64,000 nucleotides of DNA, taken from contig JAITOB010000031.1 of assembly GCA_031290155.1 (NCBI GenBank), positions 28,507 through 92,506 of the forward strand. Direction: 5' to 3'. Made by a program: the position numbers and the translations under genes. This DNA comes from Endomicrobium sp. (GTDB taxonomy: Bacteria; Elusimicrobiota; Endomicrobiia; Endomicrobiales; Endomicrobiaceae). Shown one piece after another: positions 1 through 8,892 of this stretch; position 1 is the stretch's first letter, and the number at the start of each line of letters is the position of its first letter. Below the pieces are notes generated by a model. It had not been told where the DNA came from and ran no database searches. It saw only the letters and a list, made by a program, of their open reading frames with translations.

Positions 1-2
1 AG

Positions 3-2777
3 AAAGATTATTCAAAAACCTTGAATCTTCCTAAGACGGATTTTCAGATGAAAGCTAATTTAGCCCAAAGAGAACCTGCTTTTGTTGAAGAGTGGGAAAA
101 AGAGCGGCTCTATTTAAAAATTTGTGAAAAAAACTATGGCAAAGAAAAATTTATTTTTCATGACGGTCCTCCCTATGCAAACGCTCATATACACACGGGA
201 ACCGCCCTTAATAAAGTTTTAAAAGATTTTATTATAAAATATCGTTCAATGTCCGGGAACTATATACCTTTTACGCCCGGTTGGGATTGTCACGGACTTC
301 CGATTGAACAAATTGCACTAAAAGAGATGAATACTGATAAAAATAAGGTTGATAGACTTATTTTTAGAAAACAGGCTGCTGATTTTGCAAGAAAATTTGT
401 TGAAATACAAAAAAACGAATTTAAAAGACTAGGTATTATAGCAGATTGGGAACATCCTTATCTTACTTTAGATCCTAAATATGAAGCATCTATCGTAAAA
501 GTATTCGGACAATTAGCAGAAAAAGGATTTATATATAGAAAAAAGAAACCCGTTTACTGGTGTCCTATCTGTGAAACAGCTATGGCAGACGCTGAAGTTG
601 AATATTCAAATCACAATTCAGATTCTATTTTTGTAAAATTCAAGATAATATCTCTTTCAGAAATATTAAATACTAATAAAGCTGTATTAAAAGATTTTTC
701 CATACTAATATGGACTACAACTCCCTGGACGCTGCCCGCAAATGTCGCACTGGCGTTCAATAAAGAAGCAGAATATGCTGTTGCAGTTTATAAGTTTGAA
801 GATTTAAAAGAAGAGAAGTTAATAATTGCAAAAGTTTTAGCTGAAAATGTTAAGAATAAAATAAAAGCTAAAAGTTTTGAAATTATTTTTGAAGCAAAAG
901 GGATTGATTTCATAAACATAAAGTGTCAAAACCCATTGCTTGAAAACAAACAATCGCAAGGTATTACTGCAGATTTTGTAAGTATGGAAGACGGGACCGG
1001 CATAGTACACGTAGCGCCGGGACACGGACATGAAGATTATCAAGCCGGATTAGAGTATGGACTTGAAATTCTAGCCCCTGTCAGCGATAAAGGATTATAT
1101 ACTAAAGAAGTACCCGAATTTGAGAACGTCCATATTTTTAAGGCAAATCCTTTAATAATAGATAAACTTGAAAAAGAAGGAAACATTCTTGCAATACTAA
1201 AATTAGAACATTCATATCCACACTGCTGGAGATGTAAAAAACCAATAATTTTTAGAGCTACGCCGCAATGGTTTTTATCCGTAGAACATAACGATTTAAG
1301 AAAAAAATTATTAAAATCAGTAAAAGATATTAATTGGATCCCCAAATACGGCGAAGCCAGAATAACAGCAATGCTTGAAAGTCGTCCCGATTGGTGTTTA
1401 AGCCGTCAACGTTTGTGGGGAGTTCCTATACCGGTATTTTACTGTAAAAAATGTTCTGCACCATTAATAGATTCTAAAGTTATAAATAAAATATCAAAAC
1501 TGTTTGGAGAAAAAGGGTCTGATTTATGGTTTGAAATGAGCGAAGAAGAACTTTTAAAAGGAACTGACGCAAAATGTCCTTTGTGTAATTCTACAAGTTT
1601 TAACAAAGAACAAGATATACTGGACGTATGGTTTGATTCCGGCGTTTCCTATGAAGCCGTTCTGTCAAGCGGTGACTATAAAGAGTTAAGATTTCCTGCA
1701 GACTTATATCTTGAAGGAAGCGATCAGCATCGCGGATGGTTTCAAACTTCTATAATCCCTTCTGTGGCAATAAAAGGGAATCCGCCTTATAAAAACGTTT
1801 TGACGCATGGTTTTATTGTCGATGGAGACGGAAAAAAAATGTCAAAGTCAATCGGCAACGTTGTTTCAAGCGAGCATTTAATAAATAAATATGGAGCTGA
1901 CATTGTTCGTCTTTGGATAGCTTTAAGCGACTATAGAGAGGATATAAGAATATCTGATAAAATTATAAAAGGATTAAGCGATGCTTACAGAAAAATAAGA
2001 AATACTATAAGATTTTTATTGGGAAACTTAGGAGATTTTAACTTAGAAAAAGCTTTACTTTTTAAAGATATGCAAGATATAGATGAATATGCTTTAAGTG
2101 AACTTCAACGACTTATATCAAACACTGCGGCTGCTTATGAAAGTTACGAATTTCATAAAGCCGCAGCAGCAATAAATAATTTTTGCACGGTATTCTTAAG
2201 CGGATTTTATCTTGACGCTTTAAAAGATACTCTCTACTGCAATAAAAAAGACAGTAAGGAAAGAATAAGCGCGCAAACCGCAATGTTTGAAATCTGTTCT
2301 GTTATAACAAAACTTTTAGCTCCTATCCTTTCATTTACTGCTGAAGAAGCATGGAAAGAAATGAAAAAATTGAAATATGATTTACCTCAGTCGGTTTTTC
2401 TTGCAGATTTTCCTGTAACCAACAGCAGACATATCCTTAATATTGAAATACTTGAAAAATGGAAAAAAACACTTGAGGTAAGAAAAGAAGTTTTTATTGC
2501 TTATGAAAAATTAAGGCAAGACAAAATTATAGGTTCAAATCTTGAAGCTTCATTAAATATACAATACGGACAAAAATACATTGATGTTTTTAAAGATTTA
2601 AAACTTGTTAATTTGGCTCTTGGCAGCTGGGATATAAAATGCAAAGTGTCAGATAAAGAAGATGAATTATTAATAAAAGCTGCAAAATCAGAATACGGTA
2701 AATGCGCAAGATGCTGGAGATATATTCAAAATATAAAAAATGAATTATGTCCAAGATGTCAAGAGGCTGTTAAATAA
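3..2777 (+). CDS. ileS: Isoleucyl-tRNA synthetase, 5' end cut by window edge
   Basis: Charges tRNA-Ile with isoleucine in the cytoplasm. The class I HIGH-type signature appears as PPYANAHIHTG near residue 50 and the KMSKS loop as KKMSKS near residue 605. The C-terminal zinc-binding pairs CARCW and CPRC close the protein. The reading frame is open to the left edge and encodes KDYSKT before the TTG at 21. That matches the usual IleRS N-terminus (xDYKxTLNLPKTDF), so the true start lies a few codons upstream of the window and the TTG is internal. About 925 codons are visible, close to full length. It is followed directly by lspA (stop and start codons adjacent), a common pairing. Confidence 0.97.
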   Translation, partial: KDYSKTLNLPKTDFQMKANLAQREPAFVEEWEKERLYLKICEKNYGKEKFIFHDGPPYANAHIHTGTALNKVLKDFIIKYRSMSGNYIPFTPGWDCHGLPIEQIALKEMNTDKNKVDRLIFRKQAADFARKFVEIQKNEFKRLGIIADWEHPYLTLDPKYEASIVKVFGQLAEKGFIYRKKKPVYWCPICETAMADAEVEYSNHNSDSIFVKFKIISLSEILNTNKAVLKDFSILIWTTTPWTLPANVALAFNKEAEYAVAVYKFEDLKEEKLIIAKVLAENVKNKIKAKSFEIIFEAKGIDFINIKCQNPLLENKQSQGITADFVSMEDGTGIVHVAPGHGHEDYQAGLEYGLEILAPVSDKGLYTKEVPEFENVHIFKANPLIIDKLEKEGNILAILKLEHSYPHCWRCKKPIIFRATPQWFLSVEHNDLRKKLLKSVKDINWIPKYGEARITAMLESRPDWCLSRQRLWGVPIPVFYCKKCSAPLIDSKVINKISKLFGEKGSDLWFEMSEEELLKGTDAKCPLCNSTSFNKEQDILDVWFDSGVSYEAVLSSGDYKELRFPADLYLEGSDQHRGWFQTSIIPSVAIKGNPPYKNVLTHGFIVDGDGKKMSKSIGNVVSSEHLINKYGADIVRLWIALSDYREDIRISDKIIKGLSDAYRKIRNTIRFLLGNLGDFNLEKALLFKDMQDIDEYALSELQRLISNTAAAYESYEFHKAAAAINNFCTVFLSGFYLDALKDTLYCNKKDSKERISAQTAMFEICSVITKLLAPILSFTAEEAWKEMKKLKYDLPQSVFLADFPVTNSRHILNIEILEKWKKTLEVRKEVFIAYEKLRQDKIIGSNLEASLNIQYGQKYIDVFKDLKLVNLALGSWDIKCKVSDKEDELLIKAAKSEYGKCARCWRYIQNIKNELCPRCQEAVK

Positions 2778-3257
2778 ATGAAAGCACCACTGTTGTTTGC
2801 AGTCTTTATATTTATTTTAGATCAGTTTGCAAAGTTTTTGGTAGACAAATTTGTAGTCTATAATTCTTATATCAATATTATCCCGCAGTTTGATTTCTTT
2901 AACATTGCAAATATTCATAATACGGGAACAGCTTTCGGTATGCTTAAAGACAGAAACTCGCTATTTTCGCTTATTATATTTTTGCTTTTGACTGTTACAA
3001 TAGTCTGGTTTTATAAAAATACTGTTAAAATTCCTAAAATTCAAAGATATGCTTTTTGTCTTATTATTTCAGGAGGTTTTGGAAATCTTTCAGATAGACT
3101 ATTTCGCGGCACTGTTATAGATTTTCTTGATTTTGGGATCAATTCATTAAGATGGCCTGCATTTAATATTGCCGATTTCTGCATATTCACAGCAGTGTTT
3201 TTGATTCTTATTAACGCAGTTTTCAGTAGTTATCCTAAGCCCAACAGCAAGGTATAA
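2778..3257 (+). CDS. lspA: Lipoprotein signal peptidase (signal peptidase II)
   Basis: An inner-membrane aspartyl protease that removes the signal peptide from diacylglyceryl-modified prolipoproteins. At 159 aa it has the normal family length, with four hydrophobic segments. The two catalytic aspartates sit in the conserved contexts NLSDRL (about residue 106) and NIADF (about residue 133), and the family motif NTGTAFG is present near residue 50. The ATG follows the ileS stop with no gap. The next gene, lgt, performs the preceding step in lipoprotein maturation, so the two form a functional pair and imply that lipoproteins are still made. Confidence 0.97.
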   Translation: MKAPLLFAVFIFILDQFAKFLVDKFVVYNSYINIIPQFDFFNIANIHNTGTAFGMLKDRNSLFSLIIFLLLTVTIVWFYKNTVKIPKIQRYAFCLIISGGFGNLSDRLFRGTVIDFLDFGINSLRWPAFNIADFCIFTAVFLILINAVFSSYPKPNSKV

Positions 3258-3259
3258 CC

Positions 3260-4021
3260 ATGCATCCTATTCTTTTTAGCTTTGGAATATTTAAAATTTA
3301 TAGTTACGGTCTTTTTGTAGCCATAGCTTTTATTACTTCTATTTCTTATCTTTCATATTCAATAAAAAAATCAAAAGAAAAAATAATTTCACATGACGAT
3401 TTATACTCTTTATTTACATATATCATGATCACGGGTATAATAGGAGCAAGACTCCTTTTTATTTTTACAGACAATTTGAACAATTACATTTTGTCCCCGC
3501 TTGAGATTTTTAAAGTATGGCAGGGAGGTCTTGTGTATTACGGGGGTTTTATTTCTGCAACAGCTTTTACAGTTATATATATAAAAAGAAAAAAAATGTC
3601 CTTATTTAAATTAGGCGATTTATTTGCTCCTGCTTTAGCTTTAGGACACGGTATAGGCAGAATTGGCTGCTTTTTTGCCGGTTGCTGTTACGGCAAAGCA
3701 AGCAATAATATTCCCTGGTCAGTAATATTTACAGATGATCTTTCTTTGGCGGTTAAAGGCATACACCTGCATCCAACACAGCTTTATGAAGCTTTATCAA
3801 ATTTTTTATTATTTTTATTTTTGCATTTTTATTATAAAAAAGAGCATAAAGCCGGTATACCTTTTGCAGTTTATTTGACAGGTTGTGCTGTTTTAAGATT
3901 TACTATTGAGTTTTTACGCGGTGATTATAGAGGTATTCAGTATTACGGTCTTTCAATATCGCAAATAATCTCCGTTTTTTTATTTATAACAGGGGTCTTT
4001 ATAATATGCAGAAAAAAATAA
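3260..4021 (+). CDS. lgt: Prolipoprotein diacylglyceryl transferase
   Basis: Transfers diacylglycerol from phosphatidylglycerol to the lipobox cysteine of prolipoproteins; an integral inner-membrane enzyme. The Lgt signature is clear: GRIGCFFAGCCYG near residues 132-144, preceded by WQGGLVYYGGF and followed by HPTQLYEA near residue 170. The length of 253 aa and multiple hydrophobic segments fit the family. It lies 2 bases after lspA and its 3' end overlaps the next gene by 16 bases, suggesting one transcript with ileS, lspA and the pseudouridine synthase. Confidence 0.97.
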   Translation: MHPILFSFGIFKIYSYGLFVAIAFITSISYLSYSIKKSKEKIISHDDLYSLFTYIMITGIIGARLLFIFTDNLNNYILSPLEIFKVWQGGLVYYGGFISATAFTVIYIKRKKMSLFKLGDLFAPALALGHGIGRIGCFFAGCCYGKASNNIPWSVIFTDDLSLAVKGIHLHPTQLYEALSNFLLFLFLHFYYKKEHKAGIPFAVYLTGCAVLRFTIEFLRGDYRGIQYYGLSISQIISVFLFITGVFIICRKK

Positions 4022-4890
4022 TATATGAAAAATTTGAAAGGGAAAGAATAGATTATTACCTATCCTCAATATATAAAGATTATTCCCGCTCTTATTTTCA
4101 AAAGCTTAATGACAAACGGAAAATCCTTGTAAATGATAAGATTATTCTTGCAAGCTATAAATTAAAACACGGCGATATTATAACAGTTGATTTTGAAAAA
4201 GAAGAGAAACCCCAAATAATGCCTGAAAAAATAAAATTAGATATTATACACGAAGATGACGATATCATCATTATCAATAAACAACCTTACATTGTAGTGC
4301 ACCCTTGTTACGGGCATCCCTCAGGAACTCTGCTTAATGCTTTAATGCGGCACTCCAACGGTAAATACAATCCATATCTAGTGCACAGGCTTGACAAAGA
4401 TACTTCGGGACTTATAATTTTTGCAAAAAATGAAAAAGCTAAAATAAGTATTTCAAAACAGCTTCAAAATAGATCTGTAAAAAAAAAATATTATGCCGCC
4501 GTTAAAGGCAGTATAGCAGAGAATAGGGGAAGAATAGAAGCTCCTCTGGGAAGATCGCCGCAAAATAGAAAACTCATATCAGTCAACCCTTTTGCAAAAA
4601 AAATGGCAATTACAGAATTTAAGGTCATTAAAAGAAAATACGACCATACTTTATTAGAAGTAAGAATTATTACCGGCAGAACACACCAGATAAGAAGCCA
4701 TATGAAATATATAAATCATCCGGTTATAGGCGATCAGCAGTACGGCGGGCCTGAAACAATTGACGAACAACAATACAAAAGACAAATGCTGCATGCTTAT
4801 AATATTGTTTTTACGCATCCAAGTACTTCAAAAATCGTTGAATTTACTGCAGAAGTGCCGAGCGATATGAAAGAAATATTTAACAAATAA
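4006..4890 (+). CDS. RluD-family large-subunit pseudouridine synthase
   Basis: Isomerises uridines in RNA, most likely 23S rRNA, to pseudouridine. An N-terminal S4 RNA-binding domain (about residues 1-70) precedes the RsuA/RluD catalytic domain. The active-site motif HRLDKDTSG lies near residue 127, with its aspartate the expected nucleophile, and GRTHQIRSH is found further on. The 294 aa length suits RluD/RluC. The start overlaps the end of lgt by 16 bases. The 3' end overlaps the convergent downstream gene by 11 bases, an example of the compaction of intact regions. Assignment to RluD rather than a sister paralogue is not possible from sequence alone. Confidence 0.93.
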   Translation: MQKKIIYEKFERERIDYYLSSIYKDYSRSYFQKLNDKRKILVNDKIILASYKLKHGDIITVDFEKEEKPQIMPEKIKLDIIHEDDDIIIINKQPYIVVHPCYGHPSGTLLNALMRHSNGKYNPYLVHRLDKDTSGLIIFAKNEKAKISISKQLQNRSVKKKYYAAVKGSIAENRGRIEAPLGRSPQNRKLISVNPFAKKMAITEFKVIKRKYDHTLLEVRIITGRTHQIRSHMKYINHPVIGDQQYGGPETIDEQQYKRQMLHAYNIVFTHPSTSKIVEFTAEVPSDMKEIFNK

Positions 4891-5491
4891 GTTTATATTT
4901 TACTCCTATTAAAGCTGAAACCGACTTCTCAGGTTGCATCTGACAAAATTCATTTAATGCAATACCTATATGTTCTGCGCCTATCCAATTTAAAAAATCT
5001 TTATTTGACTCAAGTATCCAATCGCCGTATCCGGGGGAATATCTCTTTGTTAAAACATTACCGTTTTTTTCTTCATAAATCCCAATCTGTAAATTTGCAG
5101 TCGTTATCGTTTCTTCTGCAGCAACAGAGCCTGCTGCATCCAGTATTAAAGCATTGAAAGTTTCTTTTTGTTTCAAAAATTCATCTCTTTTAGACTCTAC
5201 TGCCCCGCCTATAGTTACACAAACTCCGTAAGCCTTAAAACAATTTCTTAAAAGTTTTGCGACATTACTGCTTTCAATAGTATATCCGTTTTCAAAATAA
5301 ACTTTATTATCAATTACTTTTATATTCTCAAAAGCAACTACGGCTTTAGGCTTAATAATTTTTTGTACAAAATTTAAATTTTCTCTTATTAAGCCAGCAG
5401 TTTTATCATCAAGCCTTGTTTTAGACTGATAGTATCCTAATCTTGCAAGCAGTTTATTATAAGAAATTTTTACTGTTGAAATATTTAACAT
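4880..5491 (-). CDS. Stand-alone MetH reactivation-domain (AdoMet-binding) protein
   Basis: Resembles only the C-terminal activation domain of B12-dependent methionine synthase, which binds AdoMet and re-methylates oxidised cobalamin. The fingerprint is RYSPGYGDW at residues 150-158, followed by a C-terminal QPEKSVSALIGV. At 203 aa it is a free-standing domain, whereas in E. coli MetH this is the last part of a protein of over 1200 aa. It probably works in trans on a shorter MetH encoded elsewhere. It lies 30 bases downstream of the polyamine genes on the same strand. The cobalamin uptake operon at 13.0-16.4 kb is consistent with continued B12 use. The split-MetH role is inference. Confidence 0.85.
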   Translation of the reverse strand: MLNISTVKISYNKLLARLGYYQSKTRLDDKTAGLIRENLNFVQKIIKPKAVVAFENIKVIDNKVYFENGYTIESSNVAKLLRNCFKAYGVCVTIGGAVESKRDEFLKQKETFNALILDAAGSVAAEETITTANLQIGIYEEKNGNVLTKRYSPGYGDWILESNKDFLNWIGAEHIGIALNEFCQMQPEKSVSALIGVKYKLIC

Positions 5492-5521
5492 AGTTGATAT
5501 TTTATTAAAAAAAACTTATAT

Positions 5522-6772
5522 TTATAATTTATTTTTAGTGGTTTTCCTAGAGTAATTTACTTTTATTGTTTCAGTCGGCAATCCAATATTTTTAAGCAAG
5601 TCGACATAAGGATCAGGATCGAGCTCCTCAACGTTGACCATTTTTTTTACATCCCAGTCCCCTTTGACAATTAAAATAGCAGCTGCAACAGCTGGAACTC
5701 CTGCAGTATAGCTTATAGCTTGAGATTCAACTTCTTCATAACAAGCCTCATGGTCACATACGTTATATATGAAAAACTCTTTTTTTCGTCCGTCTTTTGT
5801 ACCTATTATCAAATCGCCTATACAAGTATTGCCAGTATAATTTGGAGCAAGGGTTTTAGGATCGGGCAAACAAGCTTTGACTACTTTTAAAGGTATCACT
5901 TCAAGCCCTTCAGACGTCTTTACAGGTTTTTCAGATAAAAGACCTATATTTTTAAGAACATTAAAGCAATTTATGTAATGATCGCTGAACCCCATCCAAA
6001 ACCTTATTGAATTTGCATCAATATTCTTTGAAAGAGAATGAATTTCATCATGACCGGTTAAATATATGGTCTGTTTGCCTACTACCGGAAAATTGTATAC
6101 TTTCTTCTCAGAATGAACCGGATTGCATATCCACTGCTTATCTATCCACGTCCAAACTTTGACGAACTCCCTGAAATTTATTTCAGGATCAAAATTTGTA
6201 GCAAAATATTTGCCATGACTTCCGGCATTAACATCCATAATATCTATTGTGTCTATATTGTCAAAAAAATGTTTTTTTGCATAAGCCGCATAAGCATTTA
6301 CAACACCTGGATCAAAGCCGGCTCCCAGAACAGCGGTTATTTTTCTATCCCGACAGCGATCTTTACGTTTCCATTCATAGTTTGCATACCATGGAGGATC
6401 CTCGCATATTTTGCTGGGTTCCTCGTGTATTGCGGTATCTATATATGCCAATCCGGTTTCTATGCAAGCTTCAAGTATTGACATATTACAGAATGCAGAA
6501 GCTAAATTTATGGTAATGGAAATTTTAAGATTTTTCATCAACTTTATCATCTCAGGAATATTTAAAGCATCTATTTGTTTTATTTTTATTTTTTTCGAAA
6601 TATCCTTATAATTCTTTTTACGTTCTATACTTTCCAATATCTGCTTACAATTTTCAAGCGACCGAGAAGCTAAATAAATATCACCGAATAAATCATTATT
6701 TTGCGCAAGTTTATGAGCAGCAACATGAGATACGCCACCTGCTCCGACAAGGAGTACGTTTCTTTTTTCCAT
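5522..6772 (-). CDS. Carboxynorspermidine/carboxyspermidine dehydrogenase (saccharopine dehydrogenase-like)
   Basis: Condenses aspartate semialdehyde with a diamine and reduces the product to carboxy(nor)spermidine, the alternative bacterial polyamine route. The N-terminus has a Rossmann fold (VLLVGAGGVSHVAAHK), and the body is saccharopine-dehydrogenase-like, including an FDPGVVNAYAAYA stretch typical of this subgroup. The length of 416 aa fits. It lies 32 bases downstream of nspC, whose product acts on its product; this pairing is the main reason for preferring this name over lysine-pathway saccharopine dehydrogenase, and dap genes elsewhere make that pathway unnecessary. The strong purine-rich tract AAAAAAGGGGGG precedes the ATG. 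Confidence 0.9.
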   Translation of the reverse strand: MEKRNVLLVGAGGVSHVAAHKLAQNNDLFGDIYLASRSLENCKQILESIERKKNYKDISKKIKIKQIDALNIPEMIKLMKNLKISITINLASAFCNMSILEACIETGLAYIDTAIHEEPSKICEDPPWYANYEWKRKDRCRDRKITAVLGAGFDPGVVNAYAAYAKKHFFDNIDTIDIMDVNAGSHGKYFATNFDPEINFREFVKVWTWIDKQWICNPVHSEKKVYNFPVVGKQTIYLTGHDEIHSLSKNIDANSIRFWMGFSDHYINCFNVLKNIGLLSEKPVKTSEGLEVIPLKVVKACLPDPKTLAPNYTGNTCIGDLIIGTKDGRKKEFFIYNVCDHEACYEEVESQAISYTAGVPAVAAAILIVKGDWDVKKMVNVEELDPDPYVDLLKNIGLPTETIKVNYSRKTTKNKL

Positions 6773-6804
6773 TTTTTTAAATTCCCCCCTTTTTTTATAA
6801 CTAT

Positions 6805-7911
6805 TTATGATAAACTTTTTAAAAAATCATTGTATAAAAACTGCTTTATAATTTCAATTTTTCCGTTAATCCTCTCAACGACAATTGACGGCATTTTCAC
6901 TCCGTTAAACCAGTTCTTTTTTACCATCGTATATCCTGCAGCATCTGCAAACCGTACTATAGAACCAACTTTAAGTTTGTTTGAAATTTTATATTCGCCG
7001 AATATATCTCCGGCAAGACAAGATCTGCCGGCAATGATATATTCATTTCCACCAGTTTTAGCATTAATTTTCGCAGGAATCCTGTATATAAGCAAATCAA
7101 GCGTATGCGCTTCAATAGAAGCGTCCACCACTGCAATATCTTTTACATTCTTTACTATATCCAAAACTGTTGTAACAAGTTCGCAGCTGTTTGTAATCGC
7201 AGCTTCACCCGGTTCTAAATATATCTGAACGTTATATTTTTCACCAAAACTTTTTAATTTTCTACAAAACTTATCCAATGGATATCCGTTTTTTGTGAAA
7301 GATAATCCCCCCCCAAGACTAACCCATTCAACCGCTTTTAAAACTTTTTCAAATTTTATTGATATTTTATCAAGCATTTTGCTAAAAGTTTCAAAATCGT
7401 CATTTTCGCAGTTATAATGAAACATAACACCGCTTATTTTATCTAAAACCGCAATAATTTCTTTTACCGAAGCAGTACCTAACCTAGAAAATTTTCCCAC
7501 GGGGTCGGCTAAATCAAAATACGAATAGCTGATTCCGGGGTTTATTCTTAAGCCAAGTTTAATATTTTTTACTTCATTATAAAACATTTTAAGCTGAGAT
7601 ATAGAATTAAATATAATTTTGTCAGATATGTTTTTAAGCCCTTTTATATCGTCTGCAGAATAACCTACGCTGAAAGAATGCGTTTCTTTTCCAAATTTTT
7701 GATAACCAAGTTTTGTTTCATACAAAGAACTGCTTGTTGTGCCGTCCATATATTTATTCATTAAATTAAATACTGACCATGTAGAAAAACATTTTAAAGC
7801 TAAAACTGATTTAGCTTCACTGTGCTCTTTTACGTATTTAATTTTTTTTAAATTTTTGAGCAGTTTTTTTTCATCAATCAAATAATAAGGCGTCTCAATC
7901 TGCTTGTTCAT
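6805..7911 (-). CDS. nspC: Carboxynorspermidine decarboxylase
   Basis: A PLP-dependent fold-III decarboxylase that converts carboxynorspermidine or carboxyspermidine to norspermidine or spermidine. The likely PLP lysine is K40 in SVLALKCFSTW. The glycine-rich phosphate-binding segment VSLGGGLSF and the YLEPGEA motif follow as in the family. It has 368 aa, shorter than the ornithine/DAP decarboxylases, as expected for NspC. A GAGG ribosome-binding site precedes the ATG. It is the first gene of a three-gene run with the dehydrogenase and the MetH-activation-like protein. Whether the real product is spermidine or norspermidine cannot be read from sequence. Confidence 0.93.
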   Translation of the reverse strand: MNKQIETPYYLIDEKKLLKNLKKIKYVKEHSEAKSVLALKCFSTWSVFNLMNKYMDGTTSSSLYETKLGYQKFGKETHSFSVGYSADDIKGLKNISDKIIFNSISQLKMFYNEVKNIKLGLRINPGISYSYFDLADPVGKFSRLGTASVKEIIAVLDKISGVMFHYNCENDDFETFSKMLDKISIKFEKVLKAVEWVSLGGGLSFTKNGYPLDKFCRKLKSFGEKYNVQIYLEPGEAAITNSCELVTTVLDIVKNVKDIAVVDASIEAHTLDLLIYRIPAKINAKTGGNEYIIAGRSCLAGDIFGEYKISNKLKVGSIVRFADAAGYTMVKKNWFNGVKMPSIVVERINGKIEIIKQFLYNDFLKSLS

Positions 7912-8041
7912 TTATTATCCTCAATATAAATATATATCTCTACCATAAATTTAAAGACACGTTATTTACAGAAAAAAACAACAGACTATTTTATTTTTCA
8001 AAAATAAAAGAATAACAACTTATCCAAGATAAGCGTAAATA

Positions 8042-8302
8042 TTAATAAATTTTCTCAAGAGCTTCCAAAATCGATACGCCGGGTTTTATCCCAACTTTTC
8101 GTGCGTGCGTAGTAGATTTACAATATTTTTAACATATCATTAACAGTTTTTATCCCGGTGACAATTGCCACAATATTTCCCATTCTTTCTGCGGTTTCAA
8201 TATTTAAATACCCACACATTATAAACCCATTGCTGCCAGGCAGCAACTCGCCTTCAAATCCTTGATATTTCTTTCATTCACAACAAATTCTTTTAATTTC
8301 AT
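8042..8302 (-). pseudogene. Decayed DUF1805 (YunC-like) gene
   Basis: Joining two frames gives an N-terminus MKLKEFVVNERN, then GFIMCGYLNIETAERMGN and IVAIVTGIKTVNDMLK, then HARKVGIKPGVSILEALEKIY and a stop. This follows the DUF1805 family from end to end (CGYLNxExAERxG, VTGVKTxxDML, GIxxGMxGxEALEK). At least two shifts interrupt it, so no intact product is possible. The biochemical function of the family is not established. The ATG and stop set the limits given. Confidence 0.75.
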
Positions 8303-8469
8303 ATTGATCTCTTTTTATATATTTTAAAACATATTGTTGTCGCAAACAACCATAAATTAGTATAAAATTTGATAAAAGCTTTTAACTATAATGCCGACCG
8401 TATGTTTATTTTCACTTGTATTATATTTTAGCATTTATATATCATATAATACCCCCCCTATAACGCAGG

Positions 8470-8710
8470 GCAAAAAACAAGTTGGTAATGCAACGGTAGA
8501 ATTTAGAACCTCCTGAGGTGTAAAATAATTAAGGTATTTTCTTGGTCTATTACTGCGCTAAAATTCTATCTTCACAATTTCATACCAAGTTGTATTATCA
8601 AAATTAGTGCCTTTAGGTAAGAAGCGCCTAATAAGTCCATTTGTATTCTCAGATTATTCCTTTTTCAAGAATGATTGCCTTGGCAAAATAAGACGTAGTA
8701 AATAGAGAAA
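8470..8710 (-). mobile_element. Remnant of an IS30-family transposase (C-terminal part)
   Basis: On the minus strand one frame reads ENTNGLIRRFLPKGTNFDN (about 8655-8596). After a shift another reads NRPRKYLNYFTPQEVLNS and VALPT (about 8555-8485). These are the conserved DDE-domain C-terminal motifs of IS30 transposases (ENTNGLIRxxFPKGT, NNRPRKxLGFxTPxEV, terminal VALxT). Frame changes and stops show that it is dead. I could not identify the N-terminal half in 8711-8892, nor convincing terminal inverted repeats. It is the only mobile-element trace found in the window and it lies between the polyamine operon and broken sugar-transfer genes. Confidence 0.75.
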
Positions 8711-8892
8711 CAACAACACTGCCACATACAACCTCTTTTCCCTTTTTAATAACTTAACAGCAACAACAATGTAAAACAAATATTTGAGTTTTCCTTTCAC
8801 AAACAAAGATAAATGTTGCATTAACAACTTGAACTGGTAACTTTACATATATTATTGCAATGTCCGGCAAGATATGCTAGTTTTATCAAATT

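Noticed and set aside
837..1345. Minus-strand open frames inside ileS
   Set aside because: They lie wholly opposite conserved ileS codons, have no ribosome-binding site and show no family features; shadows of the real gene.
6113..7228. Plus-strand open frames opposite the polyamine genes
   Set aside because: Antisense to conserved protein sequence, several overlapping one another, with no plausible start signals.
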